From Bacteroidaceae bacterium (GTDB taxonomy: Bacteria; Bacteroidota; Bacteroidia; Bacteroidales; Bacteroidaceae), in contig JAFQEZ010000085.1 of the NCBI GenBank assembly GCA_017398805.1, positions 33,947 through 97,946 of the forward strand: a DNA stretch of 64,000 nucleotides, written 5' to 3'. The position numbers and the translations under genes are program-made. Every line of letters starts with the position of its first letter. Position 1 is the first letter of the stretch. The notes under the pieces are model-generated. The model saw nothing but the letters and a program-made list of their open reading frames with translations. It had not been told where the DNA came from and did no database searches. Below, piece by piece: positions 1-7,916 of this stretch.

Positions 1-75
1 CATACGGCGCGCAAAAAGGTCGCACATCTGTGTATCTATCTCATCTATTTCCTGACGTAATTTATCCAAGTCCAT
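1..75 (-). CDS. Chorismate mutase, N-terminal part (runs off window)
   Basis: The first 25 codons of a leftward gene are visible, starting at the ATG at 75. The product begins MDLDKLRQEIDEIDTQ and continues to ARRM. The pattern of L-R-x-E-I-D-x-I-D followed by L-x-x-R-R is the first helix of AroQ-class chorismate mutases, which convert chorismate to prephenate. It lies 142 bases after aroA in the same direction and fits as the last step feeding TyrA. Only the start is seen, so a bifunctional enzyme, for example one fused to prephenate dehydratase, cannot be excluded. Confidence 0.75.
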   Translation of the reverse strand, partial: MDLDKLRQEIDEIDTQMCDLFARRM

Positions 76-109
76 AATATTTTGTTTTAATTATTTCTTC
101 TACTATTCT

Positions 110-203
110 TTTGAGATGTTTCGCTTATGCTCAACATGACAACTGCTTTATTGTCATTGCCTTTAGCCCCTTCGGGCGGCGAACTTCGTTTCTGAACGAA
201 GTG
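110..203. repeat. Possible intergenic repeat remnant with small hairpin
   Basis: The aroA to chorismate mutase gap holds a phrase of the form GAGATGTTTCGC, then TCAACATGACAACTGC, and a hairpin CTTCGTT-TCTG-AACGAAG at 184-201. A similar phrase (GAGAT, then TCAAGATGACAACTGC) occurs in the gene-free stretch near 34624-34665, which suggests degenerate copies of one dispersed intergenic element. No gene is supported here. Confidence 0.3.
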
Positions 204-217
204 AAGAATCTCCATAA

Positions 218-1483
218 TCACACCACTTTTTCAACTACTCCGCCAAGCGCCGCAAAATCCTCAAAGAAAGAGGGGTATGACTTTGCCACGCACTCAGCGC
301 CAATTATAGTTGTTACACCTTCAACTACAGTCGACAGCACTGCCGCCGACATTGCTATGCGGTGGTCGCCGAAACTGTCCACCGGATGAGCCGCAACTGG
401 TTTACCGCCATAAACGGTAAAGGTATCTTCACCGACGGAAGACGTTATACCGAATGATTCAAGCACACTCTTCATTGCAGCAAGGCGGTCGCTCTCCTTG
501 AAGCGCAGACGCCCTACATTTGTAAAAGTTGTCGTTCCCTGTGCTACAGCCGCAGCCACTGAGAGTATGGGTACAAGGTCAGGGGTATCCATGCAGTCAA
601 GCTCTGTACCGAAAAGGTGCGAAGGCATTGCAACAACCTTGTCATCGGCTGTTTCAATGAAAGCACCCATACTGCGCAGATGGTCAATTATAGCACTGTC
701 GCCTTGCAGCGACTCATTGTTCATTCCGCAAATTGTCAAAGGCTGTTTGCCTATGACACCGGCAACCACCCAGAACGCCGCCGAAGACCAGTCGCCCTCG
801 ACAACCACGCGTGCCGGCATACGGTACTGTTGGTTACCTTTTATGGTGAATATATTGTTCCTGCGCTCCACATATATTCCTGCCGTGCGCAAGGCATCTA
901 TTGTCATATCGATATACGAGGCGCTTGTAAGACCTCCTGTAACCTCAATCTCGCTGTCAACGGCAGCCAAAGGCAGAGCAAAAAGCAGACCTGTAAGATA
1001 CTGCGATGAGATATTCCCCGGAAGGGTAAAATTACCGCCCAGCAATGTTCCGCTGCACGTTACCGGCAGTTCATCAGCCGAGTGACGTTCAAACGATACT
1101 CCATGCGCGGCAAGCACTTCTGTAAGTGCTTCCATAGGTCTCTGCGGCAGTTTGCCTGCACCTGTGAATGTTGCGTCAGCGCCAAGCACGGCAGCAACAG
1201 ACATAAGGAAACGGAGTGTAGAGCCACTCTCGCCGCAATCGAGCATGCCGCCCTTTGTAACGTTCACAGGCTGTACATCAAAAACACCCGATGAAAAGGT
1301 AATTCTTGCTCCAAGGGCATTGAGGCAACGCATTGTTGCCATGATGTCGTCATTCACACTGTTGCACGCAATGGAGCATGGATCTGTACCCAATGCCGCA
1401 CAGATGAGCAAGCGGTGAGCCTGCGATTTTGACGGTGGCAGCGTAACCTCGCCCCTCAATGTTCCGTGAACGCGCTTTTCCAT
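218..1483 (-). CDS. aroA: 3-phosphoshikimate 1-carboxyvinyltransferase (EPSP synthase)
   Basis: This cytoplasmic shikimate-pathway enzyme joins shikimate-3-phosphate and phosphoenolpyruvate. The 421-residue protein has the usual family length. Motifs seen are the N-terminal LPPSKSQAHRLL phosphate-binding segment (about residues 16-27), GESGSTLRF (about 84-92), the catalytic-Asp segment DTPDLVPI, RLRFKESDRL, and FGDHRIAMS near the C terminus. The ATG shares one base with the TGA of aroB, so translation is probably coupled. It is the fourth gene of the leftward aromatic operon. The motif set rules out its relative MurA, which is encoded separately at 12213. Confidence 0.96.
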   Translation of the reverse strand: MEKRVHGTLRGEVTLPPSKSQAHRLLICAALGTDPCSIACNSVNDDIMATMRCLNALGARITFSSGVFDVQPVNVTKGGMLDCGESGSTLRFLMSVAAVLGADATFTGAGKLPQRPMEALTEVLAAHGVSFERHSADELPVTCSGTLLGGNFTLPGNISSQYLTGLLFALPLAAVDSEIEVTGGLTSASYIDMTIDALRTAGIYVERRNNIFTIKGNQQYRMPARVVVEGDWSSAAFWVVAGVIGKQPLTICGMNNESLQGDSAIIDHLRSMGAFIETADDKVVAMPSHLFGTELDCMDTPDLVPILSVAAAVAQGTTTFTNVGRLRFKESDRLAAMKSVLESFGITSSVGEDTFTVYGGKPVAAHPVDSFGDHRIAMSAAVLSTVVEGVTTIIGAECVAKSYPSFFEDFAALGGVVEKVV

Positions 1484-2532
1484 CAGACAATCACTTTTGA
1501 AAGTAACACACCTACCTCCTCCACCGGCAGGGTAACAAGGGTGCAGTCACCCACCGAACGGGGCAACACTACAGAGATTTTCCCTCCGCGGCGTTTCTTG
1601 TCGGTAAGCAAAGCATCATAGACCTCGTTAGCACTATAAGGACAGGTTATGTCAAAGCCATACTGCGCAAGCAGTGCCGAGAGTTCATCAGCAACATCGC
1701 ACAAGCCGCAGAGCGGAGCGATGCGAGCGGCAATGACCATGCCTTTTGCAACCGCCTCGCCGTGAGAAACAGCGAAATTGCTCAGCTTCTCAATGGCATG
1801 ACCGAATGTATGCCCGAAGTTGAGCAGACCGCGTATGCCGTTGTCAAACTCATCCTGCTGCACAACATCGCGCTTGATTTCCACACAACGTGCCACAACC
1901 TCCTCGCGGTCAAAAGGAAGAGTATGCAGGGTTTTATAAAGTTCCGCATCAAGAATCATGCCGTATTTTATCACCTCGGCACAACCGTCGCGGTAGATAT
2001 CTTTTGGGAGGGTATCCATAAGAGCCGTGTCACAGCACACAAGTGAGGGCTGATAGAAACTGCCCACGAGATTCTTGCCGGCAGGAATATCAATGGCAGT
2101 TTTCCCACCAACCGAGCTGTCGACCGCAGCAAGCAGTGTTGTCGGCACCTGCACATATTTTACTCCGCGCAGATAAAGCGATGCCGAAAGACCGCCAAGG
2201 TCGCCCACCACTCCACCGCCAAAGGCAATGACAGCATCACTGCGTGTGAGCTGCTCACCGGCCATGAAGTTGAGGAACGCCAACAGATTGTCGGCACATT
2301 TCGATGCCTCACCTGCCGGGATGACATATTTGCATGCTTTGTACCCTGCCGCACTCAAATGTTCCATTATCGCGTTGCCGTAGAGCGCATCGACATTGCT
2401 GTCGGTGATCACAGCCAAACGGCAGTTACCAAGCAGAGGGCGTATGAACCCGCCTAACCCAGCAAGAATACCGCGCCCTATGAGTATGTCATAGCTGCGC
2501 GAAGCCTCAACATGTACAGTCCTGAATTGCAT
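1483..2532 (-). CDS. aroB: 3-dehydroquinate synthase
   Basis: AroB is the NAD- and zinc-dependent cyclase turning DAHP into 3-dehydroquinate, the second step of the shikimate pathway. The 349-residue protein shows the GGGVVGDLGG nucleotide-binding segment (about residues 104-113), the DSSVGGKTAID segment, and the metal-ligand motif LNFGHTFGHAIE. It starts three bases after tyrA stops and ends overlapping the aroA start, so it sits mid-operon between DAHP synthase and EPSP synthase. The intermediate steps (aroD, aroE, aroK) are not in this window. Confidence 0.96.
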   Translation of the reverse strand: MQFRTVHVEASRSYDILIGRGILAGLGGFIRPLLGNCRLAVITDSNVDALYGNAIMEHLSAAGYKACKYVIPAGEASKCADNLLAFLNFMAGEQLTRSDAVIAFGGGVVGDLGGLSASLYLRGVKYVQVPTTLLAAVDSSVGGKTAIDIPAGKNLVGSFYQPSLVCCDTALMDTLPKDIYRDGCAEVIKYGMILDAELYKTLHTLPFDREEVVARCVEIKRDVVQQDEFDNGIRGLLNFGHTFGHAIEKLSNFAVSHGEAVAKGMVIAARIAPLCGLCDVADELSALLAQYGFDITCPYSANEVYDALLTDKKRRGGKISVVLPRSVGDCTLVTLPVEEVGVLLSKVIV

Positions 2533-2535
2533 ATA

Positions 2536-3366
2536 CTATTTTTCTGTCTCCTCCTTGGCAATCCTGCCGTCGCGCAAAAGAGCACGCAGGGTATCGGCAT
2601 CGTCCGCTGCAATGGCGTCACGGTACTCATGGAGGGAGTTTATCAATAAATCGAGTTCGTTCAGCAGGTGCTCCTTATTCTCAAGGAACAGTTCTGTCCA
2701 CATATCTTCGTTCAGGCGCGACACACGGGTAAAATCGCGGAAACTGCCGGCACTATAACCCCTGTGGAACTTTGCCGAGGGGCTCTTGATGAAGGCATTG
2801 GAAACCACGTGGCACATCTGAGAGGTGTAAGCAATCATGCGGTCATGGAAATCGGCAGTCGTAACAACATACTTCTTGAAGCCCAATGGACTGAGCGACT
2901 GCTTCACACGGTCGAGCAGCGCAATGTCATCGTGTACAGGAGGCACCATTATGAATGATGCACCATTGAACAGCGTAGCCTTGGAGTATTTGTAGCCTGA
3001 ATATTGCAAGCCTGCCATAGGGTGACCGCCTACATATGTGAAGCCATGCTCCGCCGCAAGGGCAAAACCGTTCTCGCATACGGCGCGCTTTGTTCCGCAG
3101 AAGTCTATCACCAACGTATCCTTTGCAACATGACATGCATTCTCCTTTATATACTCAACAACAGCAAGAGGTGTTGCCGTGAGCAACAGCAACGAGCATG
3201 CGCCGATATTCTCGGAGGAGAGTTCCGCATCTACAGTCCCTTCAAGCCCGGCATAACCGACTATCTGTCTGTTTATGTCAAAGGCATACACTGAATGTCC
3301 CGCAGCCTTGAATGCCTTAGCCGCCGAACCGCCTATAAGCCCTAAACCTACAATGCCTACAATCAT
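2536..3366 (-). CDS. tyrA: Prephenate dehydrogenase
   Basis: TyrA oxidatively decarboxylates prephenate to 4-hydroxyphenylpyruvate for tyrosine synthesis. The ATG at 3366 gives a 276-residue protein starting MIVGIVGLGLIGGS, a GxGxxG Rossmann motif. A TTG two codons further upstream would overlap the aroF stop and is less likely. Other marks are GGHPMAG (substrate-loop His) and the C-terminal helical dehydrogenase domain. It lies between DAHP synthase and aroB in the leftward operon. No chorismate mutase or ACT domain is fused to it; a mutase begins separately at position 75. Confidence 0.93.
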   Translation of the reverse strand: MIVGIVGLGLIGGSAAKAFKAAGHSVYAFDINRQIVGYAGLEGTVDAELSSENIGACSLLLLTATPLAVVEYIKENACHVAKDTLVIDFCGTKRAVCENGFALAAEHGFTYVGGHPMAGLQYSGYKYSKATLFNGASFIMVPPVHDDIALLDRVKQSLSPLGFKKYVVTTADFHDRMIAYTSQMCHVVSNAFIKSPSAKFHRGYSAGSFRDFTRVSRLNEDMWTELFLENKEHLLNELDLLINSLHEYRDAIAADDADTLRALLRDGRIAKEETEK

Positions 3367-3368
3367 AA

Positions 3369-4382
3369 TCAATGCATTATGCCGCGTATCTCACGCACAC
3401 GCTGGGCAACCTCGTCGAACTGCTCGGGAGTGAGCGACTGCGCACCGTCGCAAAGGGCACATACAGGGTTATTATGAACCTCGATGATAAGACCGTCGGC
3501 ACCGGCTGCAGTTGCTGCGCATGCCATTGGGCGCACAAGGCGTGAAACACCTGTTGCATGACTGGGGTCAACAACAATAGGCAAGTGTGTCAATCCCTGA
3601 AGCACAGGAACGGCAGCAAGGTCGAGCACATTGCGTGTATAATTGTCATAACTGCGGATGCCGCGCTCGCACAGGATAACCTGTTCGTTACCCTCGGACA
3701 TGATATATTCGGCACTCATAAGCAACTCCTTGAGCGTTGCCGAAAGGCCACGCTTGAGCAGAATGGGCTTGTTGCTGCGGCCGAGTTCTTTCAGAAGTTC
3801 AAAGTTCTGCATATTGCGCGCACCAACCTGAATGATATCCACATCGGCAAAGAGATCAAGATGCGAAGCACTCATAATCTCTGTAACAATAGGCAAACCT
3901 GTAGCCTCGCGTGCTTTCAGCAGAAGCTGTAAACCCTCGGCGCGCAGACCTTGAAAATCATATGGCGAAGTACGTGGCTTGAAAGCACCTCCGCGCAAGA
4001 TGTTGGCACCCGACGCCTTCACCGCACGCGCAACGGTAAGAATCTGTTCCTCGCTCTCAACAGAGCATGGACCGGCCATAATTGCAAAATTACCGCCACC
4101 AATCTTAACCTCATTCTCGCCCTTGCCCACGGTCACAACGGTATCCTCAGGGTGAAAGCTGCGGTTGGCACTCTTGAACGGATCCGTGATACGTGTAACA
4201 CGGTCAACAATCTCAAGACCTGCAAGCAGGTCAATATCTATCTTGCGTGTATCGCCTATGAGACCGATGACGGTCTGCATCTCGCCCTCCGAGACATGCA
4301 CACGCACATTCTGCGACTCGAGCCAATGGATAAGATTATCCTGCTGAGCCTTGGTTACTCCATGTTTTAAAACTGCTATCAT
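3369..4382 (-). CDS. aroF: 3-deoxy-7-phosphoheptulonate synthase, class I-beta with N-terminal regulatory domain
   Basis: DAHP synthase condenses phosphoenolpyruvate and erythrose-4-phosphate and commits carbon to aromatic amino acids. The 337-residue protein has a small N-terminal ferredoxin-like domain (about residues 1-70, MIAVLKHG to VTRITDPFK), then the barrel with IMAGPCSVES, RGGAFKPRTSPYDFQG, LKRGLSATLKE and VDPSHATG. This is the layout of the Thermotoga-type enzyme, whose N-terminal domain mediates feedback inhibition by aromatic amino acids (family knowledge). It lacks the C-terminal chorismate mutase often fused to it in Bacteroides. It is the first gene of the operon. Confidence 0.93.
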   Translation of the reverse strand: MIAVLKHGVTKAQQDNLIHWLESQNVRVHVSEGEMQTVIGLIGDTRKIDIDLLAGLEIVDRVTRITDPFKSANRSFHPEDTVVTVGKGENEVKIGGGNFAIMAGPCSVESEEQILTVARAVKASGANILRGGAFKPRTSPYDFQGLRAEGLQLLLKAREATGLPIVTEIMSASHLDLFADVDIIQVGARNMQNFELLKELGRSNKPILLKRGLSATLKELLMSAEYIMSEGNEQVILCERGIRSYDNYTRNVLDLAAVPVLQGLTHLPIVVDPSHATGVSRLVRPMACAATAAGADGLIIEVHNNPVCALCDGAQSLTPEQFDEVAQRVREIRGIMH

Positions 4383-4413
4383 AATTAGTTATATTTTCTT
4401 ATATAGTGGTTTG

Positions 4414-4421
4414 CAAATTTA
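4414..4421 (-). promoter_or_regulatory. -7 element for the aro operon
   Basis: The minus strand reads TAAATTTG here, an exact match to the Bacteroidota TAnnTTTG element, about 30 bases before the aroF ATG. I see no good TTG at the usual -33 distance, so only the -7 box is called. No leader peptide or attenuator-like hairpin was recognised. Confidence 0.45.
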
Positions 4422-4621
4422 CAAAGAAAGTTCAATTATCCTATATTTTTCACAAATTTGCGTAACAGCAATCAGCATATTTGCAAACAATTAATGGTTT
4501 TTTAATGATTTTTGTAAGAAACAATCACAAGGTAAACAATAAAAAGATAAAAGGCTCTACATGTAACATTCTGCCCACATTGCTCAAAGTTCATAAAATT
4601 ATTGAAATTACATTGTAACAG

Positions 4622-4652
4622 TTGCAAAAACAAGCACAATTCATTACTTTTG
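4622..4652 (+). promoter_or_regulatory. Bacteroidota promoter for the structured RNA
   Basis: TTG at 4622-4624, a 20-base spacer, then TACTTTTG at 4645-4652, matching TAnnTTTG exactly. Transcription would start near 4659, just before the long folded RNA that follows. No coding start follows at a sensible distance. Confidence 0.6.
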
Positions 4653-4659
4653 CACATCC

Positions 4660-4889
4660 TGCATTGACAGGAGTGATGTTTTAATAATAGAGCGTTTTGC
4701 ATTTATCTGACGTTGGAATCTGGACAATTTCAATCTTCAAGGATAATAGGCAAAGTGCTCACGTCAGTGTTGTATATACACCCTCTATGGTGTACTATAT
4801 ACATTTGGCGTGGGCTATTGTTTGTTACTTGAAGATGGCAGTCCAGAGCCCCAACGTGGTAACTACAATAGTTCCCACGCTCTCTTTTT
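4660..4889 (+). ncRNA. Long rod-shaped structured RNA, 6S RNA-like
   Basis: A promoter-preceded segment folds into one long interrupted hairpin. Pairs seen: ACGTTGG (4710-4716) with CCAACGT (4851-4857), TCTGGAC (4719-4725) with GTCCAGA (4841-4847), CTTCAAG (4735-4741) with CTTGAAG (4828-4834), GCTCACGTC (4757-4765) with GGCGTGGGC (4807-4815), and a terminal A/T-rich stem around 4772-4802. Unpaired stretches 4742-4756 and 4816-4827 face each other as a central bubble, the hallmark of 6S RNA, which binds housekeeping RNA polymerase. A competing stem pairs 4808-4821 with 4865-4880, followed by a T-rich tract, and could act as the terminator. A riboswitch or other RNA is possible. The flanks 4383-4621 and 4890-5171 show no gene. 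Confidence 0.55.
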
Positions 4890-5171
4890 AATAAACGACT
4901 ACATAAGGGAACTGTGATGTCATTTTAAATCTTACTATATGCTTTAAAAACACACTCAACTCACAAATGAAATCACTGTGACATAACAATCTGCAAGAAT
5001 TTTATGTCCAAGATCTTTTCAATATCCGGCATTATTGTATAACTTACGTTTGACGATACAACATTGGATATTATTATAAATATTCTTAAAACTACAATTT
5101 TGCAGGCATATTCTTATTCAACTCAAATTACTTAAAACAAATTTATTACACACATAAAACTTAGCGAATTT

Positions 5172-5912
5172 ATGAAAAGAATTGTTATTTTTATTCTATT
5201 GTCTATTTGTACATATAATCTTTACTCACAACGTTGCACGGTATGCAGAGGAAAAGGCATGATTGGTTATTTAACATGTTTTTCCTGCGGTGGAAGTGGT
5301 ACTACGCAAGGACAAAATGCCGTCATGCAGAATGCATATGAAGCAGGAAAACAATTTGGTAAAATAAACATCGCAAACATTGTTGACGGTAAAAGCGCCA
5401 TTGTAAATGGCGACTATGCAACAGCTTTGACACTTTTTAAAGAGTCCGCTGAAGCCGGCAATGGAGAAGCATTGTTTTACTATGGAGCCATGTACGAATT
5501 AGGAATGGGGGTATACCCCGATCGGGATTTTGCTTATAAATGTTATAGCATTGGTAGCAACAAAGGAAACGGAGATTGCATATACAGTCTAAACAGGATT
5601 AAAAAAGATGGTTTTTGGGAAGCTTCAGAAACTGTTCGCAACAATTTTCGCAAAATCCTTAAGAGTTATTTTGAATCTCAAAATAACGTATTTATGAACA
5701 CGTATATTCAGAATAGTAATTCAAACAGCTATAATTCAGGAGCACACTACTGTAATAGTTGTGGAGGTACTGGAATCTGTCAGAGCTGTGGAGGAAACAG
5801 AACAAGCACCATTGACTTAATATATACAGGGGGGCAAAAGGTTGTTAATTGCGCGGTTTGTGGAGGAAGCGGAAAATGCACTGTATGTTACGGGAATGGC
5901 TCCTTTTACTAA
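5172..5912 (+). CDS. Secreted protein with DnaJ-type zinc-finger motifs and Sel1-like repeats
   Basis: The 246-residue product starts with a signal peptide (MKRIVIFILLSICTYNLYSQ). Two CxxCxGxG-type motifs follow at once (CTVCRGKG, CFSCGGSG), then a Sel1/TPR-like middle (GDYATALTLFKESAEAGNGEALFYYG and the next unit; about residues 75-150). An Asn/Ser-rich linker leads to a C-terminal set CNSCGGTG, CQSCGGN, CAVCGGSG and CTVCYGNG. These resemble the cysteine-rich zinc-binding region of DnaJ, but there is no J domain. The DnaJ-like motifs suggest zinc binding outside the cytoplasm; no specific function can be given. It is a single gene with its own downstream terminator. Confidence 0.8.
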   Translation: MKRIVIFILLSICTYNLYSQRCTVCRGKGMIGYLTCFSCGGSGTTQGQNAVMQNAYEAGKQFGKINIANIVDGKSAIVNGDYATALTLFKESAEAGNGEALFYYGAMYELGMGVYPDRDFAYKCYSIGSNKGNGDCIYSLNRIKKDGFWEASETVRNNFRKILKSYFESQNNVFMNTYIQNSNSNSYNSGAHYCNSCGGTGICQSCGGNRTSTIDLIYTGGQKVVNCAVCGGSGKCTVCYGNGSFY

Positions 5913-5960
5913 AAAGGCTATAAAACCGCATTCAATATCAATATAACAAACAAGTCAAAT

Positions 5961-6010
5961 TACTTTAAATGAAAAATGGCAGCCAAAGCTGCCATTTTTC
6001 ATTTAAAGTA
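5961..6010. terminator. Bidirectional terminator
   Basis: A perfect inverted repeat of 23 bases per arm around the loop CAAA. The inner part is a GC-containing stem (ATGGCAGC) flanked by A-run and T-run, so it can end transcription of the rightward gene at 5912 and of the leftward GH109-type gene at 6020. Confidence 0.85.
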
Positions 6011-6019
6011 AAGAATCTA

Positions 6020-7693
6020 TTATTTCTTCTCAAACTTCTTCATAGTCTTTGCAATAGCCTTGTCTGCAGATGCCTTGGCAGCGTCGAGCTTCTTCTGAGC
6101 CTTTGCCTGAGCCTTTGCATCGCCGGCAGCCTTGGCAGCCTTAACTGCATCGTAGAGGGTCCAAAGGTTCTTCTTTGCAGTTACCTCCTTCTGTGCAGCG
6201 CTGTAAGCCTCGGCGTATGCCTCAGCAGCAGCCTCTGCCTCGGGAGCAGCATAAGCGTGCTTGTAACCCTTCTGAACATCCCAATAACCACGTGTGAAGT
6301 CGGGGAATGTCACAGCAGCACAGTTGTTGTCCATTGACAATGTACCGAGTTCTGCCAAGCAGCACCACTCTGCCAAGTCATAAACGTCCATATCAAGTGG
6401 AAGACCGTTCTGCAAGCAGTAAACAAGACGAGAGTCCATTACGAAGTCCATACCACCGTGACCGAGGTCACGACCCTTCTCGACATACTTCTTGAGGATT
6501 GGGTGGTAGTACTTTGCCATCATAGCATCCTTCTGAGCATCGCTCATGAAACCGTGAGCGTTGAGGTTGTCGACCTGAGGTGCACCTGTACCCTTGAGGG
6601 CGTCACCTGAGAGAGCGAGCTTTGGCTCTGGATACTTTGTAGCGTAACCCTTAGTACCTGTGAGCTTGAACAAACGGTTATATGGCTGAGGAGTCATTAC
6701 GTTATGCTGGATCTCAACAACCTTACCCTTTGCTGTACGCATGAGAGTGGTAGTGTGGTCACCATTGCGGAACTCCTTGCACTCCTTACCAGTCTTCTCC
6801 TTTACAAGCTCCTTACCGAAGAAAGGATCTGTATCCATTGCAACCAATGTTGTGAAGCGGTCGCCACGGTGAATGTCGAGGCATTGTGCAACGGGGCCAA
6901 GGCCGTGAGTAGCGTAGAGGTCGCCACGGTTCTCCTTGTTGTACTTCAGACGCCAGTGGAGGTTGTCAACATCGTTGTCGGCAGGATCCTTCCAGTATGC
7001 ATCCCAGAACCACTCGAGGCTGTGGATGTAAGCGCCCTCGGCGCGGATAATCTCACCGAATACGCCGTCCTGAGCCATTGCAAGAGCGTTCATCTCATAG
7101 TCGTCGTAGCAGCAGTTCTCGAGGATAAAGCAGTGGAGACGTGTCTTCTCTGCAAGGTCGATAAGGCTCCAGCACTGCTCGAGGTTCATTGCTGAAGGTA
7201 CCTCGATTGCTGTGTGCTTGCCGTTCTCAAGAGCGCACTTTGCGATAGGATAGTGGTGGTTCCAGTCAGCTGCAACGTACACTAGGTCAACATCGGGACG
7301 CTTGCAGATTTCCTCATAGCCCTTCTCGCCATAATAGATGTCTGCCGGGATAAGACCCTGCTTGCGAAGCTCTTCCTGGCACTTCTCAGCGCGCTCATAC
7401 TCATAGTCGCAAAGAGCTACAATCTCAACACCAGGGATACGGCAGAAACGTACAACCGCACCGGGACCGCGCATACCAAGACCCACGAAAGCAACGCGTA
7501 CAGTCTTGATAGGAGCAACCGCGAGGTTCAAAGCGTGCTCCTGACCTGCAGGACGCTCCGGTGTCTCAACTACAATAGTTCCTTTGTCCCAATGCCACTT
7601 TGTTGATGGAGAAAGTGACTGTGCCTGTGCTGTAGAGCCCATGAGAGCCATCACACCACACAAGGCTAGACCGAAAAATTTCTTCAAGTTCAT
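6020..7693 (-). CDS. Secreted Gfo/Idh/MocA-family enzyme, GH109-type glycosidase
   Basis: The 557-residue protein has a signal peptide (MNLKKFFGLALCGVMALMGSTAQAQ), a Rossmann domain with VAFVGLGMRGPGAV (about residues 67-80), DVDLVYVAADWNHHYPIA, EVPSAM, and the ATHGLGPVAQ segment found in GH109. GH109 enzymes use bound NAD to cleave alpha-N-acetylgalactosamine, for example from mucin glycans or blood-group A antigen. The family also has members of unknown substrate, so specificity is inferred. The last roughly 75 residues are an Ala/Lys/Glu-rich, probably coiled-coil tail (AAAEAYAEAYSAAQ to the C-terminal KKFEKK), which I do not expect in GH109 cores. Confidence 0.82.
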   Translation of the reverse strand: MNLKKFFGLALCGVMALMGSTAQAQSLSPSTKWHWDKGTIVVETPERPAGQEHALNLAVAPIKTVRVAFVGLGMRGPGAVVRFCRIPGVEIVALCDYEYERAEKCQEELRKQGLIPADIYYGEKGYEEICKRPDVDLVYVAADWNHHYPIAKCALENGKHTAIEVPSAMNLEQCWSLIDLAEKTRLHCFILENCCYDDYEMNALAMAQDGVFGEIIRAEGAYIHSLEWFWDAYWKDPADNDVDNLHWRLKYNKENRGDLYATHGLGPVAQCLDIHRGDRFTTLVAMDTDPFFGKELVKEKTGKECKEFRNGDHTTTLMRTAKGKVVEIQHNVMTPQPYNRLFKLTGTKGYATKYPEPKLALSGDALKGTGAPQVDNLNAHGFMSDAQKDAMMAKYYHPILKKYVEKGRDLGHGGMDFVMDSRLVYCLQNGLPLDMDVYDLAEWCCLAELGTLSMDNNCAAVTFPDFTRGYWDVQKGYKHAYAAPEAEAAAEAYAEAYSAAQKEVTAKKNLWTLYDAVKAAKAAGDAKAQAKAQKKLDAAKASADKAIAKTMKKFEKK

Positions 7694-7792
7694 ATTACAG
7701 TGTGTTTTAAATAAATATAAGTTTGTTAATGTTTATCCTTTCCATGCTTTCACAAAACACGGCACAGCACCGCATTTTATGGGATATTGATG

Positions 7793-7823
7793 CAAAGATA
7801 ATCAAAATAATATACCATCACAA
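7793..7823 (-). promoter_or_regulatory. Promoter for the GH109-type gene
   Basis: On the minus strand TTG (7823-7821), a 20-base spacer and TATCTTTG (7800-7793) match the Bacteroidota promoter consensus. This leaves a leader of about 90 bases before the ATG at 7693. Confidence 0.6.
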
Positions 7824-7916
7824 TTTTGTCCTTGTTTTTTCCAAACTTGGACTAATTTATTATAATATTTCTTACTCAAGTGTAGAGAGAAGCAGCATTT
7901 ACAAGAGTAGAGGCAA

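Noticed and set aside
4697-4891. A 64-codon open frame starting at TTG
   Set aside because: It coincides with the paired arms of the structured RNA and has no coding-like composition.
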